Assembly (NCBI GenBank): GCA_039621445.1 | Contig: CP154956.1 | Span: forward strand, 63,070,257 to 63,134,256 | DNA from: Euglena gracilis | Taxonomy: Eukaryota; Euglenida; Euglenophyceae; Euglenales | Direction of reading: 5' to 3' | Length of the DNA stretch: 64,000 nucleotides | Part shown: in pieces, positions 24,401-33,858 of the stretch | How the letters are laid out: the number at the start of each line of letters is the position of its first letter | Numbering within the stretch: the stretch's first letter is position 1 | Translations under genes and position numbers: made by a program | Notes under the pieces: generated by a model | Databases searched by the model: none | What the model saw: only the letters and a program-made list of their open reading frames with translations | Told to the model about the DNA's origin: nothing

Positions 24401-27256
24401 GAAGCTTTCGGTATGACCAAAACCTTTGCCACCCAGCCTGAGCCACCCATCTTTTCGGAAAGACCACCCCCAAAAACCCCCAAAAAATCTTTTAGTGCAA
24501 GGGCTAACGTACCACGGGGCCAAAGTTAAAGGCCCCGGCAAGTTTACGGACCCAACCCCCCCCACAATTTACATTCCGTGCATTTAGGCCAAAACTGGGT
24601 CTCCAAATTTTGACAGTCAGCCCCAGCCAAGCAGATTTTTGGAAAGAGCACCCCCAAAAACCCCAGAAAAAATTTTTAGAGCAAGGGCTAACGAACCACG
24701 GGGCCAAAGTTATGGCCCCGGCAAGTTTACGGACCCAACCCCCCCCCCACAATGTACATTCCGGGGCATTTAGGCCAAAACTGGGTGTCCGAATTTTGAC
24801 AGTCAGCCCCAGCCAAGCAGTTTTTTGGAAAGAGCACCCCCAAAAACCCTAGAAAAATTTTTTAGAGCAAGGGCTAACGAACCACGGGGCCAAAGTTATG
24901 GCCCCGGCAAGTTTACGGACCCAACCCCCCCCCCCACAATGTACATTCCGGGGCATTTAGGCCTTTTTCAACGTTTCATTCAGGGCTTTCATGAGGCAGG
25001 ATGCCTCGAAGGGCTGAAACATTTGAACGGTCCCAATGCCACGAACTCCGAGGAAGGATAAGGAGAAGGAAAGGAAGATTTACAACACACGCGGGCAAGC
25101 CCGGCAAGCATCGCAGGACACTCCAAGCCCGAGAAGATCCCCAAGATCACCATCTTCCATGACGTGGAACGAAGCTTTCGGTATGACCAAAACCTTTGCC
25201 ACCCAGCCTGAGCCACCCATCTTTTCGGAAAGACCACCCCCAAAAACCCCCAAAAAATCTTTTAGTGCAAGGGCTAACGTACCACGGGGCCAAAGTTAAA
25301 GGCCCCGGCAAGTTTACGGACCCAACCCCCCCCACAATTTACATTCCGTGCATTTAGGCCAAAACTGGGTCTCCAAATTTTGACAGTCAGCCCCAGCCAA
25401 GCAGATTTTTGGAAAGAGCACCCCCAAAAACCCCAGAAAAAATTTTTAGAGCAAGGGCTAACGAACCACGGGGCCAAAGTTATGGCCCCGGCAAGTTTAC
25501 GGACCCAACCCCCCCCACAATGTACATTCCGGGCATTTAGGCCAAAAACTGGGTGTCCGAATTTTGACAGTCAGCCCCAGCCAAGCAGTTTTTTGGAAAG
25601 AGCACCCCCAAAAACCCTAGAAAAAATTTTTAGAGCAAGGGCTAACGAACCACGGGGCCAAAGTTATGGCCCCGGCAAGTTTACGGACCCAACCCCCCCC
25701 CCACAATGTACATTCCGGGGCATTTAGGCCTTTTTCAACGTTTCATTCAGGGCTTTCATGAGGCAGGATGCCTCGAAGGGCTGAAACATTTGAACGGTCC
25801 CAATGCCACGAACTCCGAGGAAGGATAAGGAGAAGGAAAGGAAGATTTACAACACACGCGGGCAAGCCCGGCAAGCATCGCAGGACACTCCAAGCCCGAG
25901 AAGATCCCCAAGATCACCATCTTCCATGACGTGGAACGAAGCTTTCGGTATGACCAAAACCTTTGCCACCCAGCCTGAGCCACCCATCTTTTCGGAAAGA
26001 CCACCCCCAAAAACCCCCAAAAAATCTTTTAGTGCAAGGGCTAACGTACCACGGGGCCAAAGTTAAAGGCCCCGGCAAGTTTACGGACCCAACCCCCCCC
26101 ACAATTTACATTCCGTGCATTTAGGCCAAAACTGGGTCTCCAAATTTTGACAGTCAGCCCCAGCCAAGCAGATTTTTGGAAAGAGCACCCCCAAAAACCC
26201 CAGAAAAATTTTTTAGAGCAAGGGCTAACGAACCACGGGGCCAAAGTTATGGCCCCGGCAAGTTTACGGACCCAACCCCCCCCACAATGTACATTCCGGG
26301 GCATTTAGGCCAAAACTGGGTCTCCAAATTTTGACAGTCAGCCCCAGCCAAGCAGATTTTTGGAAAGAGCACCCCCAAAAACCCCAGAAAAATTTTTTAG
26401 AGCAAGGGCTAACGAACCACGGGGCCAAAGTTATGGCCCCGGCAAGTTTACGGACCCAACCCCCCCCACAATGTACATTCCGGGCATTTAGGCCAAAAAC
26501 TGGGTGTCCGAATTTTGACAGTCAGCCCCAGCCAAGCAGTTTTTTGGAAAGAGCACCCCCAAAAACCCTAGAAAAATTTTTTAGAGCAAGGGCTAACGAA
26601 CCACGGGGCCAAAGTTATGGCCCCGGCAAGTTTACGGACCCAACCCCCCCCACAATGTACATTCCGGGCATTTAGGCCAAAAACTGGGTGTCCGAATTTT
26701 GACAGTCAGCCCCAGCCAAGCAGTTTTTTGGAAAGAGCACCCCCAAAAACCCCAGAAAAATTTTTTAGAGCAAGGGCTAACGAACCACGGGGCCAAAGTT
26801 ATGGCCCCGGCAAGTTTACGGACCCAACCCCCCCCACAATGTACATTCCGGGCATTTAGGCCAAAAACTGGGTGTCCGAATTTTGACAGTCAGCCCCAGC
26901 CAAGCAGTTTTTTGGAAAGAGCACCCACAAAAACCCCAGAAAAATTTTTTAGAGCAAGGGCTAACGAACCACGGGGCCAAAGTTATGGCCCCGGCAAGTT
27001 TACGGACCCAACCCCCCCCCACAATGTACATTCCGGGCATTTAGGCCAAAAACTGGGTGTCCGAATTTTGACAGTCAGCCCCAGCCAAGCAGTTTTTTGG
27101 AAAGAGCACCCACAAAAACCCCAGAAAGATTTTTTAGAGCAAGGGCTAAGGAACCACGGGGCCAAAGTTATGGCCCCGGCAAGTTTTTGGCCACAACCCC
27201 CCCACCCGTAATGCACAACTTTCATGGCGTTTGTTTTTTCATGCGTCCATTCTCAG

Positions 27257-27325
27257 GTGGGGAAGAAGCTGAAGGTGATGAAGTTTTGCCACCACCAAGA
27301 GCGAGGCGAAGGCTCTTTGCAAATG
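27257..27325 (+). CDS. Second exon of Helitron-borne gene (E2)
   Basis: Acceptor tctcag is followed by a 69-nt acidic-to-basic segment ending R-A-R-R-R-L-F-A-N and a donor atg|gtgtgc. The matching exon at 31,966-32,016 reads E-E-F-E-G-R-A-V-R-R-R-L-F-D-N between the same splice signals. Both begin in phase 1 and end in phase 1. The pair supports a common gene structure despite length difference. Confidence 0.5.
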
Positions 27326-27468
27326 GTGTGCGGCCTTTTCTTTCCTTCATCCATTTCTTTCCTTTTTGTTTCTTCCGTTGTTTTAATAAAGCATCCTTTG
27401 TTTGTTTGGGTTTCTTTTCGGTAATTTGTGGGGAGGGTGTAGATTGAAAGTCCATCTCTATGTCGCAG

Positions 27469-27613
27469 ATGACGAGGCATCTTCATCAAGTGGGCCAGCA
27501 CCTCCGAGAGCGTTAGCAGCGACATCTTTGAGCACTTCCGACGCAGGTGCCTTCAGCTTCTTTCCTCCCGGAGCCACGCCACCACCACCAAGGACATCCC
27601 TGAGGTGGCAAAG
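27469..27613 (+). CDS. Third exon of Helitron-borne gene (E3/E4 fused)
   Basis: Acceptor tgtcgcag; the open segment begins D-D-E-A-S-S-S, continues A/S/T/P-rich and ends F-F-P-P-G-A-T-P-P-P-P-R-T-S-L-R-W. The donor is at 27,614 (gttttac). In the Helitron at 31,347 the same protein text is split between two exons (33,794-33,858 and 34,534-34,672) with about 700 bp between. It looks like a disordered linker. No Rep-coding exon follows here. Confidence 0.45.
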
Positions 27614-28400
27614 GTTTTACAAAATTGTTTGTAGTGTCAAAATGTTTTGCGTTTTTCGGTGAAGTGTGGTTAAGCGTTGCTGCTTTTGGACTTTTAAGGC
27701 AAACAGGTGTTGTTCATAGCACGGATTTGATATTGAGCCAAGAATTAAGCTCCTAATCATCCTAAGCTCCTAAGCTACCTAATCATCAAAGGGGGCCTCC
27801 TTTTTGAAGCAAGTCTCTTTTGTTCCGAATTATCCGTTTGGAACACCTTCGGCAAAAAAAATACTAAGAAATGAACAAAGCCTGTCCCCATGCGGGGTGG
27901 TCCCATCACAGGCTTTTGTTATGCGTCGGCTTATGTGGCCGAGCCGTAAAGTGCACCGGAGAGCCCTGCGCCTTTGTGCGCATGGTTCGGGAGCCAGGGG
28001 GCTCAACAGTGCACTTAGGGGGACAGGGTTTTGCTGATCGAGTTGGTGGATTTTTTAAAATGCTGGGGACTTTTTGGTTGGTTTGTGGTGAAGTGTTGCA
28101 GAGATTGGGTTTGGAAGGAGTGCAGGTTTTCAAGGAAACGTCCACCAGCCGGTCAGCCACGCCGTGTCCCCTGTTGGCAATTTGTTCCTTTCTTCATTTT
28201 TTGGTGTATGCCCTTTTTGTAACTGTCATGCTGCGTTTGATCCTTTTCGTTTCATTGTGGGTTGTGTTGGTTGTGCTGTCTAACAACAAGCCTGTACAAG
28301 TTATTGCCAACAAATAACCCGCCCCGTTTATGACGCCCCCCCCCAAGACATGAAAAGTTTTCACACAAATATAACCCATGAAGAGGGCCTCATCAAACCT
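27614..28400. other. No recognisable gene; contains first copy of a 200-bp direct repeat
   Basis: Repeated short phrases cctaagctcctaa and cctaatcatc occur at 27,745-27,790. The segment 27,860-28,080 (gaacaaagcctgtcccc.., ..gtgcaccggagagccctgcgcc.., ..ggttcgggagccagggggctc..) is repeated with divergence at 28,520-28,740. No homology to a known family was recognised in the open frames. Confidence 0.5.
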
Positions 28401-28404
28401 TCAA

Positions 28405-29670
28405 AAACCTGTAAATGTCCGCACGTGTTTACCATAGGACACCATTTCTTTGAGCATTTGTTTGAAGCTTTGGTTCCGAATGATCTTTTTCAATTCATAA
28501 TGCCTTTTGCACTTTAACAAATACAATGAGTGAACAAAGCCTGTCCCCAAGCGGGGTGGCCCCATCACAGGCTTTTGTTTCGCTTCGGCTTCTGTGGCCG
28601 AGCCGTGAAGTGCACCGGAGAGCCCTGCGCCGTCGTGCGCATGGTTCGGGAGCCAGGGGGCTCAAAGGTGCACTTAGGGGGGCAGGGTGTTGTTGACCGA
28701 GTTTGGTGGTTTTTTTAAATATCCAGGCTTTTTTTGGCTGCTTGGCGATGGATTGCCAAAAAGGGTTGTTTTTTTGTTTTGGAAGGAAAAATGGAGGTTT
28801 TTCCAGAAACGTCCACCAACCGGTCAACAACGTCGTGTCCCCTGTTGGCATTTTTTGTTTTTTCGCCACGACTTTGCCTCTTTCGCCATCTCTCGCCATT
28901 AAGTTTTCAACGGCCATGTCGCATGCTTTGATGCAAAAAAATTCCCTTCCTCGCATAACCTCGGGACTTGGCTTTTGAAGAAACCATTCGTGTGACGGTC
29001 TGTAAATGTCCGCAGGTCCAAGTTTAATGAAACACCCCTACATGTTTGCTTCCAACATTTCTGCAGATGTCTGCAACCAAATGCTGAGCCTCCTCTCTCC
29101 AATAAATGTCGTTTTTGAGCCAAATCCTGTAAATGTCCGCAACATCGTCGCTTAAGGTGAGGGTGTGTTGCCAACATGGATCCCCCCCCCCGGACTCCTC
29201 CTGTAAATGTCCGCAGTATTTGAAAATTTGAGCCAAATCCTGTAAATGTCCGCAATACTATTTGCTTAAGGAGAGGGCGTAGTGCCAACATGCAGTTGCC
29301 CCCCCCCCGACTCCTGCTCAACACTGTTCCTTAAGGACACGGCGTGTTGCCAACAAGCGGTTGCCCCCCCCCCAACTCATGCTCTAAATGCTTGCTCTAT
29401 TGCGACAAATTTTGAGTCCTGTAAATGTCCGCAAAATCATTGTTTAAGGAGATCCATCATTGCCAACATGCAATCCCCCTCCCCAAACTCCTCCTGTAAA
29501 TGTCCGCTACACACCTAATTTCAAAATTTGATCCAAATCCTGTAAATGTCCGCAAAGCTGTTGCTTAAGGAGAGCGTTTTGCCAACATGCGGTTGCCCCC
29601 CCCCGACTCATGCTTTAAATGTTTGCTATATGGTAACAAATTTGAGCATAGTCCTGTAAATGTCCGCAAT
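28405..29670 (+). repeat. Interspersed array of CCTGTAAATGTCCGCA
   Basis: A conserved 14-16-mer (cctgtaaatgtccgca and close forms) recurs at about 28409, 29000, 29126, 29200, 29238, 29416, 29493, 29538 and 29652. A second phrase, gccaacatgcggttgccccccc followed by gactcctgct, alternates with it. Spacing is irregular, 38-180 bp in the dense part, so this is not a simple tandem repeat. Confidence 0.7.
28520..28740 (+). repeat. Second copy of diverged direct repeat
   Basis: It is the partner of 27,860-28,080, about 660 bp downstream, with the same order of phrases and scattered substitutions. Both copies continue into similar t-rich and gaaacgtccaccaaccggtca segments, so the duplicated unit may be about 450 bp. 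Confidence 0.65.
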
Positions 29671-30195
29671 AGTGCCCCCCCCAAACACCCCCCCTTGGTG
29701 TTTAAAGCCACTCTTCGTTCGTTTTCGGTGTAATCTTTCACAGATGAACTAAGTTAAGGACCCATGGAGGACGACGCCGACACCGAAGGCGTACGCAACA
29801 TTGTTTGGAGAGAAGTATTGGAATGAGGTGTGCACTCTGCCTATGCTCATGCTCATGTGCTGCTTGATTATTTTGCAAAAGGGTTGAATGTTGAGGGTTG
29901 AATGTGCTTTCACTAGAATGCCATGCCCATTTGGATTTGGTGTTTCTGCATGTGGATCTGTTTTGGGACGTTCTTTTCTTCTTTTGCAGGAAACTGCTGA
30001 ACTTCATCTCGCCTTCATCACCTTCATCTCACCTTCCCCTCTTTCCCACTCACCCGTACTCACAACATACCCTCCGACAAATATGCCAACATTGTCTCTT
30101 CTTCTTTGCAATTTCAAAAATGCGTGCAATCCAAAACAAAAAAAGGGTGTCACCCCTCCTCTAAGGGGGGGGGCAAAACTCAGAATTACGTGTTC
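29671..30195. other. No clear gene
   Basis: A pyrimidine tract with AG (cttcttttgcag) at 29,974-29,990 and short open frames are seen, but no consistent exon pair or recognisable protein. Confidence 0.4.
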
Positions 30196-30840
30196 CGAAG
30201 GGGTCCACTTTCGTGCTCCGGCAGGGGGTTTTCGAGGGCCGTGATTCCAAAAAAAGGCTCCGTTTTTGGCTGGCCGAGGCATTGGAAGGTGCACTTTACC
30301 TGGGTTGTGGGGGTGTTTTGCCATTCCACCCACGAAGGGGGGGGTTACATATCTCACAACGGGTGTTCCGTGGGGGCACCGTCAGGTGCTCTGGCAAGGG
30401 GTTTTCGAGGACCGCGAGTCCAAAGAAAGCCTCCATTTTGGGTGGCCGACACAGAAGAGCCCTCGAATTGCATGGTGCATTTTCCTGGCCCTGGCCAAAT
30501 AATGAAACTCCTCCTGGGAAACAGGGAGTGGGATACCTCGACGTGGGTGTGCCATGGGGACCCCTTGATGTGCTCCGGCAGGGGGTTTTCGAGGGCAGCG
30601 ATTCCAAAAAAGGCGTTTGTTTTGGCTGATTGACGCATTATCGCCCTCAAACGCAACTGCGTATTTACCTGAACCTTGGCAGCATAATGTCATTAATCGT
30701 GGGCAGAGGGGGTGGCACATCTCGGGATGGGTGTGCCGGGGAGACCCTCTGACGCGCTCTGGCAGGGGGTTTTCGAGGGTGGCGATTCCAAAAAACGAGC
30801 TTTTTTGGGAACGACGAGCCCCTGGCGCCCCAGACATGAC
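30196..30840 (+). repeat. Four-unit tandem repeat, 172-185 bp period
   Basis: The core gctccggcagggggttttcgagggc followed by gattccaaaaaa recurs at about 30,215, 30,390, 30,572 and 30,756. Units are clearly diverged. The array lies immediately upstream of the Helitron 3' hairpin, in subterminal position. Confidence 0.75.
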
Positions 30841-30915
30841 CCCGCCGCCGCATTTTTTTATGGCACTTTCCTTGGTGCGCTGCCGTTCGGTGTTCTTCCG
30901 GCCACCACACCACGC

Positions 30916-30947
30916 GGCCCGTGCGTGAGCACGGGCCGTAGCGCTTG
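30916..30947 (+). mobile_element. Helitron 3' terminus (hairpin plus CTTG)
   Basis: A perfect 9-bp stem ggcccgtgc / gcacgggcc with loop gtga is followed by 10 nt ending CTTG. The next bases, TCTACC, are another Helitron 5' end. The upstream 50 bp (ttcggtgttcttccggccacc) resembles the subterminal sequence of the two 274-bp elements. Confidence 0.7.
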
Positions 30948-31221
30948 TCTACCCTCTCCTTACCCGAGCGTTGTCCCGCCTACGCTCCGCGAATGCCGCC
31001 AATGCCCACGCGATTCGGCAGCGTAGGGGTATCCCAGCGTTTAACGCAGCCACGCCGCAGGATTCCGCTGGCACCGTTGGATAGCCACTGGAAAACCGCA
31101 GCGTTGAGATGGAAGGGAAATCGTAGCTCCGCTCCTAGGCCGAGATAGGGTGTTCGGTCTCGCCCGCGTCTTTCACCACATTCGCGAAGGCCCGTGCGTG
31201 AGCACGGGCCTTACGTGCTTG
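30948..31221 (+). mobile_element. Second complete non-autonomous Helitron, 274 bp
   Basis: It starts TCTACCCTCTCC and ends CTTG, with hairpin ggcccgtgc-gtga-gcacgggcc at 31,189-31,210. It has the same length as the element at 7,617, and shares its 5' 80 bp (cgcgaatgccgccaatgcc, cgcgattcggc, cgtaggg) and 3' 80 bp (ccgagatagg, tgttcggtctcgcccgcgtct). The middle is diverged. After the terminus the phrase ggccttacgtgc is repeated once. Confidence 0.75.
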
Positions 31222-31232
31222 GGCCTTACGTG

Positions 31233-31346
31233 CGAGGGGTAACTTGGTACCCTAACGTTGCACATACGCTCGCGACCGTCGGATCAGCCAGAATCTGAAT
31301 CGAAATTTGCGGTGATTTTCAGTGATTTTTGGTTTCAGATGCTGAA
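31233..31346 (+). repeat. Copied flank of the first Helitron insertion
   Basis: These 114 bp are identical to 7,503-7,616, the sequence immediately 5' of the first Helitron. In both places they end ...gctgaa followed by a Helitron 5' TC. The source is a local repeat family at the left, so the copy here was carried with Helitron DNA or arose by segmental duplication. Confidence 0.8.
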
Positions 31347-31754
31347 TCCCCCTACCATAACCGGAGCCCGGTGATCATTCCGGTACGCGACTCCCGCGAT
31401 TCCGTCGCGTTCCGGGCCCGTAGGGGGGGTTTTGCCCACAACCCGGGCGCGTGGGCCGGGGCCGGAGGTCCCGATCGGTGGCCGATCGGACGGTGCGTCC
31501 GCTGACCGGGGTCCGAAATCGTGCTTTGGCGTCTGGCGTGAGATACCCGTTAAATTCGGTCGATGCCGGAGCGCGAGGCCGGGTGATACCTTACGGGTTT
31601 TTGTTTCCGTCCCGTTTTTCTCACAGCGGTTCGCCATGAACGAATTTGAGTTGATGTGAGCGAGAATGAGAGCGCAGCGCGCAGGTTTGCACGTGGACAG
31701 CAACACTGATCGATCATGATTGTTTACAGGTGGCGGAGAAGTCCGGATGGAGCG

Positions 31755-31911
31755 ATGACAAAGAAGGGGAAGGAGAGGAAGGAAAGGGAGAGATACTGTT
31801 CACCACGATCTCCCGGAACTCCCGACAGTCGGAGAAGTCCGAGTCAAGATTCTACACCGCGACGGTCGCCGCGGCAGCATGTTCCCTCCAGAACATGGAA
31901 TGAAGCTTTTG
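31755..31911 (+). CDS. Helitron gene exon E1
   Basis: The ATG at 31,755 starts M-T-K-K-G-K-E-R-K-E-R-E-R, then S-P-R-rich text, and closes with T-W-N-E-A-F at donor tttg|gtgtgc. It is 157 nt and ends in phase 1, like the E1 copies in the satellite. An AG at the end of tgtttacag (31,729) marks a possible 5' UTR exon upstream. Confidence 0.55.
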
Positions 31912-31965
31912 GTGTGCTGGCAAGTGAAAGGCGTACATTTATTTCTTTGTTATATCCCTCCTCAG

Positions 31966-32016
31966 GTGCAGAAGAATTCGAAGGGAGAGCAGTGAGAAGA
32001 AGATTGTTTGACAATG
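31966..32016 (+). CDS. Helitron gene exon E2
   Basis: 51 nt between ccctcctcag and atg|gtgtgt, phase 1 to phase 1. It is the counterpart of 27,257-27,325. Confidence 0.5.
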
Positions 32017-32497
32017 GTGTGTTTTGTGGTGCACTTTTTTCTTCCTCTGCGTTTGGCTGGCATCATGTGGTTTTCGGTCTGTGGGTTTGGGAAACATGGT
32101 TTTTTTTTGGTTTTTTTGGTTTTGTGTCTTTGGAAAAATCCAGAAACCTTCCGCAAAGTCCAACTTGGAGCTGATTAAATCACAGCATCGAGCAGCAATT
32201 TTCATTTAAATTAGTCAGCAGCTGTTTTACGGTCCCCCCACCCCCCGTAGGAGAGATGTTGAGCATGTTTGCCAAAATTGGGGCTGGCCAAACTGGCCAG
32301 CGAGAGGAGCACTGCAGGCAGCGAGAGCAGTGTGTGCAGTGTGTGGGTGTGTGTCCTCCGTGCGCCGCACCAGCTCCTCCGCATTGCTGTTTGCGGAGCG
32401 ACGATGAAACCGCACGTCTCCGCACCTGTTTTAACCAGGGAAGAGAGGCGCACATTTGAGGTTTGTGCAGTGTTTGAGTGTGTGTGCAGTTGGGTGA

Positions 32498-32610
32498 CAC
32501 GGGCCATGGGGCCAAACTTATGGCCCCGGCAAGGTTTCGGCCCCAACCAAACCACCCGGAATTACATTTAGGCTGGGTGTCCAAAACTGGCCTTTTTTGG
32601 AAAAGACATT
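32498..32610 (+). repeat. Single relative of the satellite monomer
   Basis: catggggccaaacttatggccccggcaagg, followed by cccaacc, attacatttagg, ctgggtgtcc and tttttggaaaagac, gives the 187-bp satellite monomer order in one diverged copy. It lies in the intron after E2. This is a possible ancestral unit for the array at 8-27 kb. Confidence 0.65.
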
Positions 32611-32766
32611 TTCTGTTTTTTGTTTTTTTGGAAAAATTTTGAAATGTACTTCTGCAGCCATATGTGCAGGTACTCCTCCAGCCCAGCTAATTGGCTGCAG
32701 AGATCACCCTCCGCAAAGTCCAAGTTGGAGCTGATTAAATCACGGCATTGAGCAGCATCATGCCCT

Positions 32767-33610
32767 GTTTGACTGTGCGTGCAGTTGGGTGACGTGTTTC
32801 TGTTTTTTTCTGTTCTCTCTTCTGCGCAGGTCGTTCTTGCACCAAGATGGCTGCACCCATCACCATGGCCCTACTCTGATTGCTTTGGATGCTGGGGCAA
32901 ACATTGAGGATTTGCTACTCCGCGTATTGTTTCTCTTCAAGGGGTAACGAACCACGGGGTGTTTGAGGTATGTGCAGTGTTTGACTGTGCGTGCAGTTGG
33001 GTGACGTGTTTCTGTTTTTTTCTGTTCTCTCTTCTGCGCAGGTCGTTCTTGCACCAAGATGGTTGCACCCATCACCATGGCCCTACTCTGATCGCTTTGG
33101 ATGCTGGGGCAAACATTGAGGATTTGCTACTCCGCGTATTGTTTCTCTTCAAGGGGTAACGAACCACGGGGTGTTTGAGGTATGTGCAGTGTTTGACTGT
33201 GCGTGCAGTTGGGTGACGTGTTTCTGTTTTTTTCTGTTCTCTCTTCTGCGCAGGTCGTTCTTGCACCAAGATGGCTGCACCCATCACCATGGCCCTACTC
33301 TGATCGCTTTGGATGCTGGGGCAAACATTGAGGATTTGCTACTCCGCGTATTGTTTCTCTTCAAGGGGTAACGAACCACGGGGTGTTTGAGGTATGTGCA
33401 GTGTTTGACTGTGCGTGCAGTTGGGTGACGTGTTTCTGTTTTTTTCTGTTCTCTCTTCTGCGCAGGTCGTTCTTGCACCAAGATGGCTGCACCCATCACC
33501 ATGGCCCTACTCTGATCGCTTTGGATGCTGGGGCAAACATTGAGGATTTGCTACTCCGCGTATTGTTTCTCTTCAAGGGGTAACGAACCACGGGGTGTTT
33601 GAGGTATGTG
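32767..33610 (+). repeat. 212-bp tandem repeat, 4 units
   Basis: The units are nearly identical, with the phrase cgaaccacggggtgtttgaggtatgtgcag at 32,948, 33,160, 33,372 and 33,584. Each unit contains a pyrimidine tract ending ctcttctgcgcag, then a 114-nt segment open only in one frame (S-F-L-H-Q-D-G...A-L-D-A-G-A-N-I-E-D-L-L), then ggg|gtaacg. The second unit has GGT for GGC at one codon; the first has ATT for ATC. Confidence 0.9.
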
Positions 33611-33793
33611 CAGTGTTTGAGGTATGTGCAGTATGTGCAGTGCAAATTTTGCTGGACAGACCTTTCAGAACCTTTTGCAACGTTAAATCATCGCAGTATT
33701 TTAAAATTGTTGCTCCAGGAATTAATATTTTTTTTTGGAAAAGACCTCTGTAGGTGCTGTGCTCTCTCTTAATGTCTTATTCTCTCTTTGCAG

Positions 33794-33858
33794 ATGACGA
33801 AGCGTCATCGTCCACCGCGCCTTCGACCGGGTCAGCGGCCGGGGCAGCGGCGGCGGCG
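33794..33858 (+). CDS. Helitron gene exon E3
   Basis: After tctctttgcag the frame reads D-D-E-A-S-S-S and becomes alanine-rich. The end is uncertain; a gcg|gtgcgc donor is the first candidate. It corresponds to the start of the fused exon at 27,469. Confidence 0.4.

Larger units (their letters stand above)
8268..27200 (+). repeat. 19-kb higher-order satellite made of Helitron parts
   Basis: There are about 50 monomers of 182-188 bp. Each runs from ttaggccaaaactgggt through tttttggaaagagcaccccc and gctaacgaaccacggggcc to cggacccaacccccc and a variable C tract. Monomers are grouped 2-6 at a time and separated by modules carrying copies of exon E1. E1 start codons are at 8330, 9526, 10724, 12127, 13528, 14482, 15621, 17023, 17977, 19379, 20772, 21728, 22864, 24266, 25036 and 25803. 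Six further E1 copies (11679, 13079, 16575, 18928, 20324, 23818) are cut after the codons for K-I-Y and joined to Helitron 5' leader. Spacings of 767-770, 954, 1,137 and about 1,402 bp reflect added monomers or an added leader. Copies are nearly identical. The copy at 12127 has a 2-nt deletion and the copy at 19379 a TAA stop. Confidence 0.9.
7891..30947 (+). mobile_element. Probable composite Helitron with internal satellite
   Basis: A second 5' end (TCCCCACCTTATAACGGGAGCC) abuts the 3' end of the preceding element with no spacer. The next matching 3' terminus is the hairpin ggcccgtgc-gtga-gcacgggcc at 30,916-30,937, ending CTTG at 30,947. Between them lie a 5' region like that of the Rep-bearing Helitron at 31,347, a first exon at 8,330 (440 bp from the 5' end; 408 bp in the other element), the higher-order satellite, second and third exons, and subterminal repeats. 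No Rep or helicase exon is found, so it would be non-autonomous. Treating 7,891-30,947 as one element is inference. It could also be several nested or truncated insertions. Confidence 0.5.

Noticed and set aside
8330-27211. Dozens of open frames of 60-280 codons across the satellite on both strands
   Set aside because: They repeat with the array, exist in several frames at once and encode only monomer text. Only the E1 exon has independent support from a second Helitron.
28405-29670. CRISPR-like appearance of the CCTGTAAATGTCCGCA array
   Set aside because: Spacing is irregular, the repeats are too short and the context is a eukaryotic genome.
29738-29830. Short arginine-rich exon candidate near 29,760
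   Set aside because: A donor-like gag|gtgtgc is present, but the acceptor is weak and no partner exon was found.
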